Source: Clostridium chrysemydis (GTDB lineage: Bacteria; Bacillota; Clostridia; Clostridiales; Clostridiaceae). From it: a DNA stretch of 64,000 bases. The notes beneath the pieces were generated by a model. It worked only from the letters and a program-made list of their open reading frames with translations, ran no database searches and had not been told where the DNA came from. Positions 31,846-40,977 of the stretch are shown here, piece after piece. The stretch covers positions 248,001-312,000 of the forward strand of contig NZ_JADEKP010000001.1 of assembly GCF_015234215.1 (NCBI RefSeq), given 5' to 3'. A program made the position numbers and the translations under genes. Position 1 is the stretch's first letter. Each line of letters opens with the position of its first letter.

Positions 31846-34179
31846 GTGAGTAAAATCAAATCGGTAGGACATGAAATTATAGATTTAAATGAAGAGCAGC
31901 TTAAAGCTATAATGGATTTAAAAAATAATATCTATCTTAAAGGGAGACCTGGAACTGGTAAATCAGAAGCTATTTTGCAAAGAACAGTTAACATATTAAA
32001 TAAAGGATATGCAAAGGAAAGAGAAATTTTACTTATAGTGTCAAAAAATATTAATGAAATAAGGTTAAGAAATAAGCTAGAAAGAACTGATATAAAATGG
32101 GATAGAATAAACATAATGACTATAAAGAAATTCTGTGTAAGATTAGTTAGACTAGAGGGGACAAATAAACTTAAGGTTTCTAACAATTGGTCTTTTGTAG
32201 ATGATAATGATTCAGTTGAAATTTTAAAGGGTATTTTAAAAGAAAATGAGATTTTAAAAGAGATAAATAAAAGCGTAGAATCTATATATGAGGGGTTAAA
32301 AAAAGATAAGTTAAATAATATATCAGATAATGAAATTTTAAATAAATATAATGAGTATTTATTTAAAAACAACCTTCTTGATTATTTAGATATATTAAGT
32401 TATGCAGATAAGCTTTTAGAAGAAAAAGATATTTCTGATTTTTATAGTAAAAAATATAAATATATAAATATTCATAAAGTAAGTAAAATGAGCTTTAAAG
32501 AGTATAAAGTTATATCTAAGATATTTAAAAACAATAACATTATGTTAATTTCTGATATTGTATCAGAGGATAAGAAAATATATAGTGATTTTAAGAAAAA
32601 TTATAATCATAAAGTAATTGAGTTTACAACAAACCATAGAGGAACTAAGAGATTAGTTTATTTAGAAAATGAATATACAAAAATGTGTCTAAATAATATA
32701 GGAAGTATAAAGTCTTCTAAAGGCGAAGTAGGGGAAACTATAGATATCATAAAAACTAAAAATTTAAAGTCAGAAGCTGAATTTTTAGTAAGTAATATAT
32801 TAAAAGATAAGCTCACAAATAAAAATTTAAGTCATGGAATTATTGCAAGTGAAGCGTTATATGGAGAGCAGCTAAAACTTTATTTAGATAAATATTCTAA
32901 GGGAAGCTTAGCTTTTTCTTTAAGTTCAGACACAAACTTTGTAGATAATAAAAAAGTTAAAGGAATACTATCTTTTATGAATCTTTTGATAGATAAACAC
33001 AGTGACTATCACTTAGAAAATGTTATAAATACCTTTTATAATATAGAAAAAAAGGTATTAGATAAAATAAAAGATAATAATATAAATGTTAAGTTATCTG
33101 ACTTTATAGATGGGTCATCTATAAAGTATAGCGATCCATTTTCAAGGCTTATAAGATATCTAAAAGCAGAAAATGCAGTAATTTTGGATGTAAGCCGTGA
33201 AAGAATTATAAATAGAGAGGAAATTATTAGATTATCCTGTCTTAAGGTTGATTTTAGGGGAGATATAATAGATAGTTTAGATAAAATTATATATATAGGT
33301 GAAAGTTCTAGTTTAAATGAAGCTATCTTAAATATGAAGGAGTTTTTGAGATTTGTAAGCGGGCATCTTATAATTTCTGAAAATGCAGCTTTTTCAATTA
33401 ATACAATAAATAAAATAAACGATTTACTTGGTTTAGAGAAGTTAAATCATAAAAGCTATTATGATATAAGAGAAATAGCTATGAGATACTTAAATTTATC
33501 AGATTATAGTTTAGATAACATATTAAATAAATTAAATATAAAAAATAGTAAAAAAGAAGTATTCAAAATTTTAGATATATTAAATTTCTTTATTAATAAC
33601 AAAATAATAAAAGAAAAAGAACCAAGAAAAGATTTTATAAAAACTTATATAGATGATTTTTTAAAAATAAAAGAAGATCTTATACTTGTACGAAATATAT
33701 TAAGAAAAAAGCTAGTTAAGCCTTTAGATATCTTATTTTTAACTATAGAAGTTTTAAAATCACCTAAGGTTTATTTGTTTGATTGGGATAACGGAAGTAG
33801 ATATAAAAAAGTATTAGAAGAATTCTTTATATATTTTGATTCTAAAAATAAAAATATCCAAGAGGATTTAGTAAGTATTTTAGATATCTGTAATATTTTT
33901 GGAGAAGAAAGTTTTGAATTTGTTACAAAGGAAAATGTTATTCCTATACTAACTATAGATGAAGCTGAAGGATTCCATTTTGATAGTGTATATATAACAG
34001 GTGCAACTATAGAAAACTTTAAAGATATAAATAAATATAAACTATATAGTGGTATTACAAGAAGTAGGGAAAAAATATCTTTTACGGTTCCAAGTGAAGA
34101 TGTTTATGGAAATTCAGAAAATATGTTAGAAGTTTTAGAAAATTTAAATGGAAATAATATATCTATAAGTAGATATTAA
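31846..34179 (+). CDS. UvrD/Rep-like superfamily 1 helicase homologue with degenerate motifs
   Basis: The 777-residue protein has an intact Q-like motif and Walker A (LNEEQLKAI, then GRPGTGKSE), motif Ic-like IMTIKKFCVRLVR, motif IV-like TTNHRGTKRLV and a good motif VI (YSGITRSREKISF). The Walker B site, normally VDExQD, reads YINIHKVSKMSF. The motif V region, normally T-hH-KGLEF, reads LTIDEAEGFHFDSV. The lost acidic residues suggest it may bind ATP but not hydrolyse it normally. The middle 350 residues are not recognised. GTG 31846 is the only reasonable start, though AGAAGG overlaps it. A promoter is not obvious. Confidence 0.8.
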   Translation: MSKIKSVGHEIIDLNEEQLKAIMDLKNNIYLKGRPGTGKSEAILQRTVNILNKGYAKEREILLIVSKNINEIRLRNKLERTDIKWDRINIMTIKKFCVRLVRLEGTNKLKVSNNWSFVDDNDSVEILKGILKENEILKEINKSVESIYEGLKKDKLNNISDNEILNKYNEYLFKNNLLDYLDILSYADKLLEEKDISDFYSKKYKYINIHKVSKMSFKEYKVISKIFKNNNIMLISDIVSEDKKIYSDFKKNYNHKVIEFTTNHRGTKRLVYLENEYTKMCLNNIGSIKSSKGEVGETIDIIKTKNLKSEAEFLVSNILKDKLTNKNLSHGIIASEALYGEQLKLYLDKYSKGSLAFSLSSDTNFVDNKKVKGILSFMNLLIDKHSDYHLENVINTFYNIEKKVLDKIKDNNINVKLSDFIDGSSIKYSDPFSRLIRYLKAENAVILDVSRERIINREEIIRLSCLKVDFRGDIIDSLDKIIYIGESSSLNEAILNMKEFLRFVSGHLIISENAAFSINTINKINDLLGLEKLNHKSYYDIREIAMRYLNLSDYSLDNILNKLNIKNSKKEVFKILDILNFFINNKIIKEKEPRKDFIKTYIDDFLKIKEDLILVRNILRKKLVKPLDILFLTIEVLKSPKVYLFDWDNGSRYKKVLEEFFIYFDSKNKNIQEDLVSILDICNIFGEESFEFVTKENVIPILTIDEAEGFHFDSVYITGATIENFKDINKYKLYSGITRSREKISFTVPSEDVYGNSENMLEVLENLNGNNISISRY

Positions 34180-34183
34180 ATTT

Positions 34184-34218
34184 AAAGGATGTTGCGATTA
34201 AAGCAGCATCCTTTTAAT
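34184..34218. terminator. Bidirectional terminator between convergent genes
   Basis: A 12-bp stem with one G-T pair (34184-34195 with 34203-34214). T-rich sequence lies on the right, and an A-rich stretch on the left gives a T tail for the opposite strand. Confidence 0.8.
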
Positions 34219-34803
34219 TTAAAAAATATTTAAAATATAAGTTATTATATCAAATTTATAATAATCACCTGCAATTAATAAAATGTTATAAAGGCATAGT
34301 AAAACTATCATTAATCTTAAAAATTTATTTATGTACTTTTCAGAAGTTCCCCCTGTTTTTATAGGCAGAATATGTATATTTATTCTTATTGGGTTAAAGA
34401 ATTCTATTCCTTCAGAAGTTAGAAAGTCAAGAACCATATGTGAAGCATAACCTAATACAAAACCAAGACCTATAGATAATACTATTATGTTTTGGTTAGA
34501 TATCATATAGATTACTTCAAAAAAGAATGAAAATAAAAGTACAGCTAAAAAGCTATGTGTAAAACCACGGTGCCTACATTTTTTACCGAAATGCTTAGCT
34601 AAAAAGGGGTATCTTTTACTTATGTAAGAACTTTTCATATCTATATCAGGGAAAAGTGCGCCTATATATGAGGAATGGAAAAATAAAAGTATTAGAAATA
34701 TCTTATAAATTAAACTATAGCTTGAAATGAACTTAGTTAAAAAAACATTTAAAGCTAAAAGTGCAATAATTAATCCCCCAGATGAATGTGTTTCTTTTGT
34801 CAT
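34219..34803 (-). CDS. YdjM-type membrane-bound metal-dependent hydrolase
   Basis: The 194-residue protein has about four or five membrane helices and the motif set of the YdjM/LexA-binding inner-membrane hydrolase family: THSSGG near the N-terminus, FPDIDMKSS, HRGFTHSFLAVLL and YASHMVLDFLTSEG, followed by INIHILPIKTGG. The His and Asp residues in these blocks are the presumed metal ligands. Its substrate is unknown; in Gammaproteobacteria the gene is SOS-controlled. It is transcribed opposite to its neighbours, with a shared terminator downstream. Confidence 0.9.
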   Translation of the reverse strand: MTKETHSSGGLIIALLALNVFLTKFISSYSLIYKIFLILLFFHSSYIGALFPDIDMKSSYISKRYPFLAKHFGKKCRHRGFTHSFLAVLLFSFFFEVIYMISNQNIIVLSIGLGFVLGYASHMVLDFLTSEGIEFFNPIRINIHILPIKTGGTSEKYINKFLRLMIVLLCLYNILLIAGDYYKFDIITYILNIF

Positions 34804-34946
34804 TGTATCTCCTTTAACTTGTCTATTTAAGAATATTATATAAAACTTATAAAGAAAATCAATAACATATAGGAGATTTAATTTATATTTTTAGTTAAGA
34901 AGATTAAAATGTAATTATAAAAGAAAAGTATTTGGAGGGTATATTA

Positions 34947-35633
34947 ATGAATTTAACTAAAGAATTTAGTATAAAAAAAGGTGATGTAGTAACTATAGTA
35001 GGTTCAGGGGGGAAGACTACATTGCTTTATAAATTAGGAAATGAACTTAAAAATAATAAGGTCTTATTAACAACTACAACTAAAATGTTTAAGCCAAATA
35101 AAGAAGATGTGGATTATTTTCAAAAGAAGATAGATATAAAAGGAAATGGTAGATACTTTTTATATTCAGAAATTAAAGGAGAAAAGGTAAGTGCAGACCT
35201 AGATTTAATTAAAGGTGAGATTAATAAATTTGATTATTCTATAATAGAAGGGGATGGTTCTAAAAGAAAAAAGATAAAGGGGTGGAACGATTTAGAACCT
35301 GTAGTTTTAGAAGAGACTACTAAAACTATAGGGGTGATTCCTATTAATGCTATAGGGATTTCTATAGACGAAGATAATATACATAGATTAGAACTTTTTA
35401 AAGAAATCATAAAAGATAAGAATGCTAAGAAAATAAGTGTTAATGAAATAATAGATATTGTAAAAGATAAAAATGGACTATTTAAAAATAGTTCTTTAAA
35501 AAAAATATTATTTATTAACTGCGTTGAAAGTTTAGGGGATTTAGAGTATTCAAAAGAAATAAAAGATAGATTAAAAGATTACGATATAAAAGTTGTAATT
35601 GGAAGTTTAAAAGAGGATTTAATTTATAAATAG
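34947..35633 (+). CDS. yqeC: YqeC: selenium-dependent Mo-hydroxylase accessory protein
   Basis: The 228-residue protein has a P-loop near the N-terminus (TIVGSGGKTTLLYKLG), then TTTTKMFKP and IIEGDGSKRKKIKGW, the family signature of YqeC. YqeC is linked with maturation of selenium-dependent molybdenum hydroxylases. The start is ATG 34947, 8 nt after GGAGG, rather than the in-frame TTG at 34932. It is followed after 14 bases by a MocA-like gene, so the two form an operon. No molybdenum hydroxylase, selD or xdhC gene is in this window, so the enzyme served must be elsewhere. Confidence 0.87.
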   Translation: MNLTKEFSIKKGDVVTIVGSGGKTTLLYKLGNELKNNKVLLTTTTKMFKPNKEDVDYFQKKIDIKGNGRYFLYSEIKGEKVSADLDLIKGEINKFDYSIIEGDGSKRKKIKGWNDLEPVVLEETTKTIGVIPINAIGISIDEDNIHRLELFKEIIKDKNAKKISVNEIIDIVKDKNGLFKNSSLKKILFINCVESLGDLEYSKEIKDRLKDYDIKVVIGSLKEDLIYK

Positions 35634-35647
35634 AGGAGATTTAAATT

Positions 35648-36220
35648 ATGGTAGCGATAGTTTTAGCATCTGGAATGAGCAAAAGAATGGGAGAAAATAA
35701 ACTTCTCTTAAAATTTAATGGCATGCCTTTAATAGAATATACCTTAAAAGTTATAGGAAGCATTCCATTTAAAGAAAAGATATTAGTTTATAAAGACGAA
35801 GAAGTTAAAATTTTAGGCGATAGATATGGGTTTAAATGTATAAAAAATGATGAATTTTATAAAGGGCAAAGTTCAAGTTTAAAGCTTGGGGTTAAAAGCA
35901 TTAAATCAAGTGCTGATGGAATAATGTTTTTTAGTTCAGATGAGCCTTTTTTAAAGGAAGAGGATTTACTTTTTATGATAAAAAAGTTTAATGAGGGCTC
36001 TAAAATAATAGTTCCAAAAGTAAATGGTGAAAAAAAGATGCCAACTATCTTCCATATAAAATATAAGAATGATTTACTTAACGTTTCTGGAGACGTAGGT
36101 GGAAGAAATATAATAAAAGAAAATCTAAAAGATGTTACCTTTGTAGAATTTAATAACTCTAAGAATTTTTTTGATATAGATACAAAAGAAGATTTTAAAG
36201 AAGGATTAGAATTACTTTAA
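35648..36220 (+). CDS. MocA-type molybdopterin nucleotidyltransferase
   Basis: The 190-residue protein has the nucleotidyltransferase signature AIVLASGMSKRMGENKLLL, with the sugar-nucleotide loop GKSSSLKLG-like KGQSSSLKLGVKSI and MFFSSDEPFL, in which Asp binds the metal. The end carries the product-binding NFFDIDTKEDF. It fits MocA, which adds CMP to molybdopterin, or the related YgfJ. Together with yqeC upstream it points to cofactor maturation for a molybdenum hydroxylase. It has no membrane segment and a normal family length. Confidence 0.88.
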   Translation: MVAIVLASGMSKRMGENKLLLKFNGMPLIEYTLKVIGSIPFKEKILVYKDEEVKILGDRYGFKCIKNDEFYKGQSSSLKLGVKSIKSSADGIMFFSSDEPFLKEEDLLFMIKKFNEGSKIIVPKVNGEKKMPTIFHIKYKNDLLNVSGDVGGRNIIKENLKDVTFVEFNNSKNFFDIDTKEDFKEGLELL

Positions 36221-36298
36221 AACTAGTATAAAGCACATTTTAATTTTCTATACATATTATGATAAGGAAATAATTTTTGGGGTTAGGAGTAGATAGAT

Positions 36299-39235
36299 TT
36301 GGAAAATAAAATAAATTTAACATTTGAAAATGTATGTAGAAAATCTGTAGACTTAATTTTAGATATACCTTTTGATGAAGATATGTATATAGAATTAAAG
36401 AGTATAAATTCCTTAGATTTAGATATAAATCATAGTTTGGTATTTAAATCTACTGAAGAAAGTGAAGAAAAGTTTTTAAAAACTAGAGTTATTCTTTTAG
36501 ATGATTCAAATCTTTTAAAAGATGGTGAAGAGTATTTAGTAACTCTTTATAAAGATGATGAAGTCTTAGGAGATAAAAAGTTTAAGGTTTTAACTAAAGA
36601 TTATATTAAAAATATAGATGTTTCTGGAATAGGGACAAGGATTATTAAGATATCTTTTAATGAGCCTATAGAAAACTTAGATTATTTATATAAATTAAGA
36701 GAATATGAAAAACAGTTAGAAAATATAAAAGAAGAGGCTTTATTAAACTTTTATATAAGCTTTTTTAAAGATAAAAATTTAATTGATTTAGAAAATGATA
36801 GTTTAAATATATATAGTGGTCATATTATTTCTAATATAACTATTTCAGATAGTGAAAATACAAAATCTATTAAACCTTTTAATGTAGATGTGTCTGATGA
36901 TTTAAAAACTATTATTATTACTTCAAATTATAAAAATCTACCAGAAGGTGAAAATCATAATTTGATTATAAATAGTTTCGCATCAATTTATCATAAGGAT
37001 AATCAATTAAAAGATTATAGCCATTATAGATTAGATTACCCTGTAACTATTAAAGAGTTTTCTTTAGAAAAATTTAAAAATAAGACAAAGGTTAAAGATA
37101 TAGAAATAATATCTCTTTATGAAATGATAGTAGCTTACGATAATGAAGTACTTATTTTAGAAGATGAAAACTTTAATATTTTATGTAACGGAACTAAGAA
37201 GGAATTAGATAAAAATAAACCTTTAGAATATGCAGATAATTCTTTAAAAAAGGTTAGATTTTACTTAGATAAATCAACTCCTCTTCTTAGGGGAGAAAAC
37301 ATTAAAGTAACTTTAACTAGCATAACAGATGCATCAGGATTTAAAACTTTAGAAAGTGAGTTTTTAAAAGATATAATCCCAGTTATTCCAAAAGTTGAAA
37401 TTGCAAAGGAAATAAAAGATACTGAATATAAAAATATAAAAGATTTACTTTTAGAAAATAAAACTATAATTTATGTAAAATATTCAGAAGATATGGACGT
37501 GCCATCAGCTATAGATACAAATAATTATAAACTTATAAATGAATTAGATAAAAAAGAAATTCCAATAGTGATAGATAGCATCTATAATTTTAATAAAACT
37601 TATAAAAAATATGATGAATACTATATGGTTTTAAATAACTTAGAGTTTGGAGAGTATATTTTAAATATTAAAGACGTTAAGGATTTATCTTATGTTGCTA
37701 TTGAAGAAACTAATAAATCTATAAAAGTAACAGATAGAAAAATTCCAGAATGTAGTAGAGTTTTACTTTCAGAAGATGAATTAATGGATTTTAAAATATT
37801 ATTATTTGAATTTAATGATAATATGGAAGCTAGAGAAATAGAGAATTCAATATTGAATCCATCTAATATAAAACTTATAGGAAAAGGAAGTGAAGCTTTT
37901 AAGAGTCTAGTTTTAGATGAGGCAAAGGTAGAACTTATAAATAATAAAGATATAGCTATAGTTTCTATAAAAAATTCTTCCCTTAAAGATTTTAAATTAA
38001 ATTATGATACATTTGATATTCTTTTAGGATATACAAGGCTTAAAGATATAAAATATATAACAAATAGTTCTGGAAATATTTATCCTTTATATGAAACATT
38101 AAATATAGAATCTATTGTGCCTCCAATAGAAATAGAATCTAGTGATTCAGAAATAGAGATAGTAGAAGATAAAAAACTAATTTTTTCAACTGGTGATTTA
38201 AATAAAAGGTTCTATAAAGAAACAGTTGATTTAGATTATATAAAAATTAAATTAGATGACGAAACTATATATCCTGAATCTTTTAGGGTTTTAGAATCTT
38301 TAAGTAAAATAGAATTTAATTTTAAAAAGGAGAGTTTTAATAGTTTAACTAAAAATATTTCTATAGAATTTATAAAAAACTCTAAAATCAAAGATATCTT
38401 CAAAAGAGATATATCTTTTGGTATATGTAAAAATGTTATAAATAATCTAAGGGGCTTAGTTATATCAGTAAGTAAGATTAGGGAAGATAAAGAAGATTCT
38501 AATTCTCTTATAATTGCATTAAAGTATAGCGAAGATATAGTTTATGTAGATAAAAAAGATTTTTTAGTTGAAACTTTAGAGGGGATAAGGTGTGATGTTT
38601 TAAGTGCTTCTATAGTATCTTCTAATATTATAGAACTTAAAATCAAATCAAATATAATAAAGAGTTTAGAAAGCGAAAAATTATTTGTATCAACCTTTGA
38701 TGAAAACATCTCAAAACTTAAAACTAGAGAAAGTGGCGGAGATATTTTAAAATCTTTTAAAAGATTAGAAGTTAAAGAGTTTAATATAAAATCTTTTAAT
38801 TGGGTTACTATAAATAATAATAATAATTTAAATGATAGTTTGTTTTCTATAGAGTTTTCTAAAGATATAGATTTTGAAAAGATATCTTTAAATTCAGCTA
38901 ATACTATATTTAAAGGTACTATTATTAAAGAAGGATTTTTATATATTATTAGAATTAATAGTGACTTAGATCCTTTAGGTGAAATAAGGATTTTAGCTAA
39001 AGGTGAAATCTTAGATGAAAGTTATTTAAATAAAGACTTAAAGGGTGAAATAAATATAATAGATAAAAATGAGTTGCAGCTTAAGATAAAAGATGACTCC
39101 ATAAATTTTAAAGATGGATTTTTAGAAAATATAATTCACGGATATTTTAAACCAGAAGATTATTTTATATTATCTAAGGGAGACTACGTATATTTAAGAG
39201 AAGATAGTTCAAATTATATATATCCAAACAAATAA
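36299..39235 (+). CDS. Large protein of tandem Ig-like (SbsA-like) units, function unknown
   Basis: The 978-residue acidic, Lys/Asp/Glu/Ile-rich protein has no signal peptide, membrane segment or known enzyme motif. It appears to be built from divergent beta-sandwich units, each with a short F/Y-(S/N)-x-(D/E/P) signature near residues 117, 391, 502, 740 and 850: KISFNEPIENL, VKYSEDMDVPSA, FEFNDNMEARE, LKYSEDIVYVDK and IEFSKDIDFEKI. This recalls SbsA Ig-like domains of S-layer proteins, but those are exported. The end has a YFKPEDYFILSKGDYVYLRE segment. TTG 36299 is the likely start (AGGAG 36282-36288). A strong terminator follows. It is the most unusual gene here. Confidence 0.7.
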   Translation: MENKINLTFENVCRKSVDLILDIPFDEDMYIELKSINSLDLDINHSLVFKSTEESEEKFLKTRVILLDDSNLLKDGEEYLVTLYKDDEVLGDKKFKVLTKDYIKNIDVSGIGTRIIKISFNEPIENLDYLYKLREYEKQLENIKEEALLNFYISFFKDKNLIDLENDSLNIYSGHIISNITISDSENTKSIKPFNVDVSDDLKTIIITSNYKNLPEGENHNLIINSFASIYHKDNQLKDYSHYRLDYPVTIKEFSLEKFKNKTKVKDIEIISLYEMIVAYDNEVLILEDENFNILCNGTKKELDKNKPLEYADNSLKKVRFYLDKSTPLLRGENIKVTLTSITDASGFKTLESEFLKDIIPVIPKVEIAKEIKDTEYKNIKDLLLENKTIIYVKYSEDMDVPSAIDTNNYKLINELDKKEIPIVIDSIYNFNKTYKKYDEYYMVLNNLEFGEYILNIKDVKDLSYVAIEETNKSIKVTDRKIPECSRVLLSEDELMDFKILLFEFNDNMEAREIENSILNPSNIKLIGKGSEAFKSLVLDEAKVELINNKDIAIVSIKNSSLKDFKLNYDTFDILLGYTRLKDIKYITNSSGNIYPLYETLNIESIVPPIEIESSDSEIEIVEDKKLIFSTGDLNKRFYKETVDLDYIKIKLDDETIYPESFRVLESLSKIEFNFKKESFNSLTKNISIEFIKNSKIKDIFKRDISFGICKNVINNLRGLVISVSKIREDKEDSNSLIIALKYSEDIVYVDKKDFLVETLEGIRCDVLSASIVSSNIIELKIKSNIIKSLESEKLFVSTFDENISKLKTRESGGDILKSFKRLEVKEFNIKSFNWVTINNNNNLNDSLFSIEFSKDIDFEKISLNSANTIFKGTIIKEGFLYIIRINSDLDPLGEIRILAKGEILDESYLNKDLKGEINIIDKNELQLKIKDDSINFKDGFLENIIHGYFKPEDYFILSKGDYVYLREDSSNYIYPNK

Positions 39236-39260
39236 AAGGGCTTTTTTAGCCCTTTTTAAA
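39234..39260 (+). terminator. Rho-independent terminator after the 978-residue gene
   Basis: AAAAGGGC and GCCCTTTT pair around a TTTTTTA loop and are followed by a T tail. It starts inside the stop codon. Confidence 0.88.
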
Positions 39261-39378
39261 TTTATTAAGAAACTATATATTTTAATAAATTTTTTTCATA
39301 TACTATAAAAAATATTGAATAAGAAAATATTAAGTTGTATAATTCAAAAGAAAAAAAGAAAGAAAAGGGTGACATAAA

Positions 39379-40173
39379 TTGGATAAATACAAAAAAGAGA
39401 CCTTTTTAATAGGATCAGGACTTATAGGATTATCTCTTATATTACATTTTTTCCACTATTTAATATTTAAAGATTTACATCATACTTTAATATTTTTAGT
39501 TGCAGATATAGCATTTGTACCTATGGATGTATTTTTTACTGCTTTTGTTATAGAAAAGCTTTTAGATAAAAGAGAAACACATCACAAAATGGAAAAGCTA
39601 ATTATAATTAAAGGTGTGTTTTATTCTGAACTTGGAAATAGTCTTTTAGATGAATTTGTAAAAGGTGATAAAAATATAGACTTAATAAAAAACGATGCTT
39701 TTATTAAAAAGTCTTGGGGAAAAGAAGAATTTAAAGCTTTGGAAAATGAATTAGATGAATATTCATATGAAGTTAATTTAGAAAATTTAGATATTAGAAA
39801 GATATCAGATATTTTAAATAAAGAAAAGGATTTTCTTATATCTTTAATAACTAATCCTACTCTTATGGAACACGAAAGTTTTTCAGATATGATAATAACT
39901 TTAATGCATTTAAGGGAAGAACTTTTAGATAGATATTTTAAAATGGAATGTGAATGTAATTGTTGCGATAAAAATCATATAGAAGAGGACATAGAAGATG
40001 CTTATAGAGCGTTAACTTACGGTTGGGTAAGGTATATGAGACATCTTAAAAAAGAATATCCAAAATTATTTTTAAAAGCAATGTTAAATAACCCTTTTGA
40101 TGATAGAAGTTTTAGTGAAAAATATAAAGTTTCAGAGAAAAATGGTATTAATATTTGCGAAATGATTAAGTAA
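39379..40173 (+). CDS. Two-TM protein of unknown function (paralogue of 44137 gene)
   Basis: The 264-residue protein has two membrane helices (about 9-27 and 36-56) and a soluble helical C-terminal domain. It shares with the gene at 44137 the order: two helices, then FF/YSELGNSLL, a segment MHLREELLDRYF, then HIEEDIEDAYRAL, GWVRYMRHLKKEYPKLFLKA and NPFDDRSF. It also has a CECNCC cysteine cluster (about residue 193) absent from the other copy. I do not recognise a named family. A TTG start and GGGTGACATAAA spacing are visible. It may be a membrane-bound sensor or regulator; this is inference only. Confidence 0.7.
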   Translation: MDKYKKETFLIGSGLIGLSLILHFFHYLIFKDLHHTLIFLVADIAFVPMDVFFTAFVIEKLLDKRETHHKMEKLIIIKGVFYSELGNSLLDEFVKGDKNIDLIKNDAFIKKSWGKEEFKALENELDEYSYEVNLENLDIRKISDILNKEKDFLISLITNPTLMEHESFSDMIITLMHLREELLDRYFKMECECNCCDKNHIEEDIEDAYRALTYGWVRYMRHLKKEYPKLFLKAMLNNPFDDRSFSEKYKVSEKNGINICEMIK

Positions 40174-40198
40174 AGAAAAACTTAAATTTCTTAAAAAA

Positions 40199-40253
40199 AG
40201 GTTATATGTGATAAATTTTTTCTTAAAAATTACATATAACCTTATTTTATTTT
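40199..40253 (+). terminator. Long-stem terminator
   Basis: AAGGTTATATGT (40199-40210) pairs with the complementary arm ending AACCTT (about 40232-40242) around an inner, partly paired A/T region, then TATTTTATTTT follows. Confidence 0.75.
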
Positions 40254-40302
40254 GATTATGTAGTAAAATAGGAATAAATGAATAAACTAAGGAGGGAATA
40301 AT

Positions 40303-40977
40303 ATGTATAACATAACTATTATAGAAGACAACGATGGGATAAGAAACGAATTAAGTAAGCTTTTAGAGCGTTATGGTTACAGTGTTTCTTTAATAACTGA
40401 TTTTAGTAAGGTTATAGAAGATATAGATTTAGAAAACACTAACCTTATTCTTTTAGATATTAATTTACCTTATTTTGATGGATATCATATATGTAGAGAA
40501 ATAAGAAAGAAATCAGAAGTTCCTATAATTATAGTTACAAGTAGAGATAGTGATATGGATGAAATTATGAGTATGAATTTAGGTGCTGATGATTTTATAA
40601 CAAAACCGTATAACACAAATATCCTTATAGCTAGAATAGAATCTATAATTAGAAGAACGTATAAAGGAAAAGAGAAGGGGTCTGATAAAATCACTTATGA
40701 TGATATGACATTAGATCTTTCAAAAGGGATTTTAGTAAGAGGTGATAAAGAAACAGAACTTACTAAAAATGAAATTAAAATCATATCTTTTTTAATGCAA
40801 AATAGAGGAGAGATAGTGACAAGAGAAGATTTAATGGAGCATTTATGGAGTACTGATTACTTTGTAGATGATAATACTTTATCTGTAAATGTAACTAGAA
40901 TAAGAAAAAAAATATCTGAACTTGGGCTTCAAAATATTATAGAAACTAGAAGAGGACTAGGGTATATAATGAAATGA
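40303..40977 (+). CDS. OmpR-family response regulator (BceR-like)
   Basis: The 224-residue protein has a receiver domain with IIEDNDG, the phospho-acceptor in LILLDINLPYFDG and the Lys of ITKPYN, followed by a winged-helix Trans_reg_C domain (about 128-224) with LTKNEIKIISFLMQN and ARRGLGYIMK-like ETRRGLGYIMK. This fits the BceR/GraR subgroup controlling antimicrobial-peptide transporters. The stop overlaps the kinase start by four bases. The next two genes are a BceS-like kinase and an ABC ATPase. Confidence 0.93.
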   Translation: MYNITIIEDNDGIRNELSKLLERYGYSVSLITDFSKVIEDIDLENTNLILLDINLPYFDGYHICREIRKKSEVPIIIVTSRDSDMDEIMSMNLGADDFITKPYNTNILIARIESIIRRTYKGKEKGSDKITYDDMTLDLSKGILVRGDKETELTKNEIKIISFLMQNRGEIVTREDLMEHLWSTDYFVDDNTLSVNVTRIRKKISELGLQNIIETRRGLGYIMK

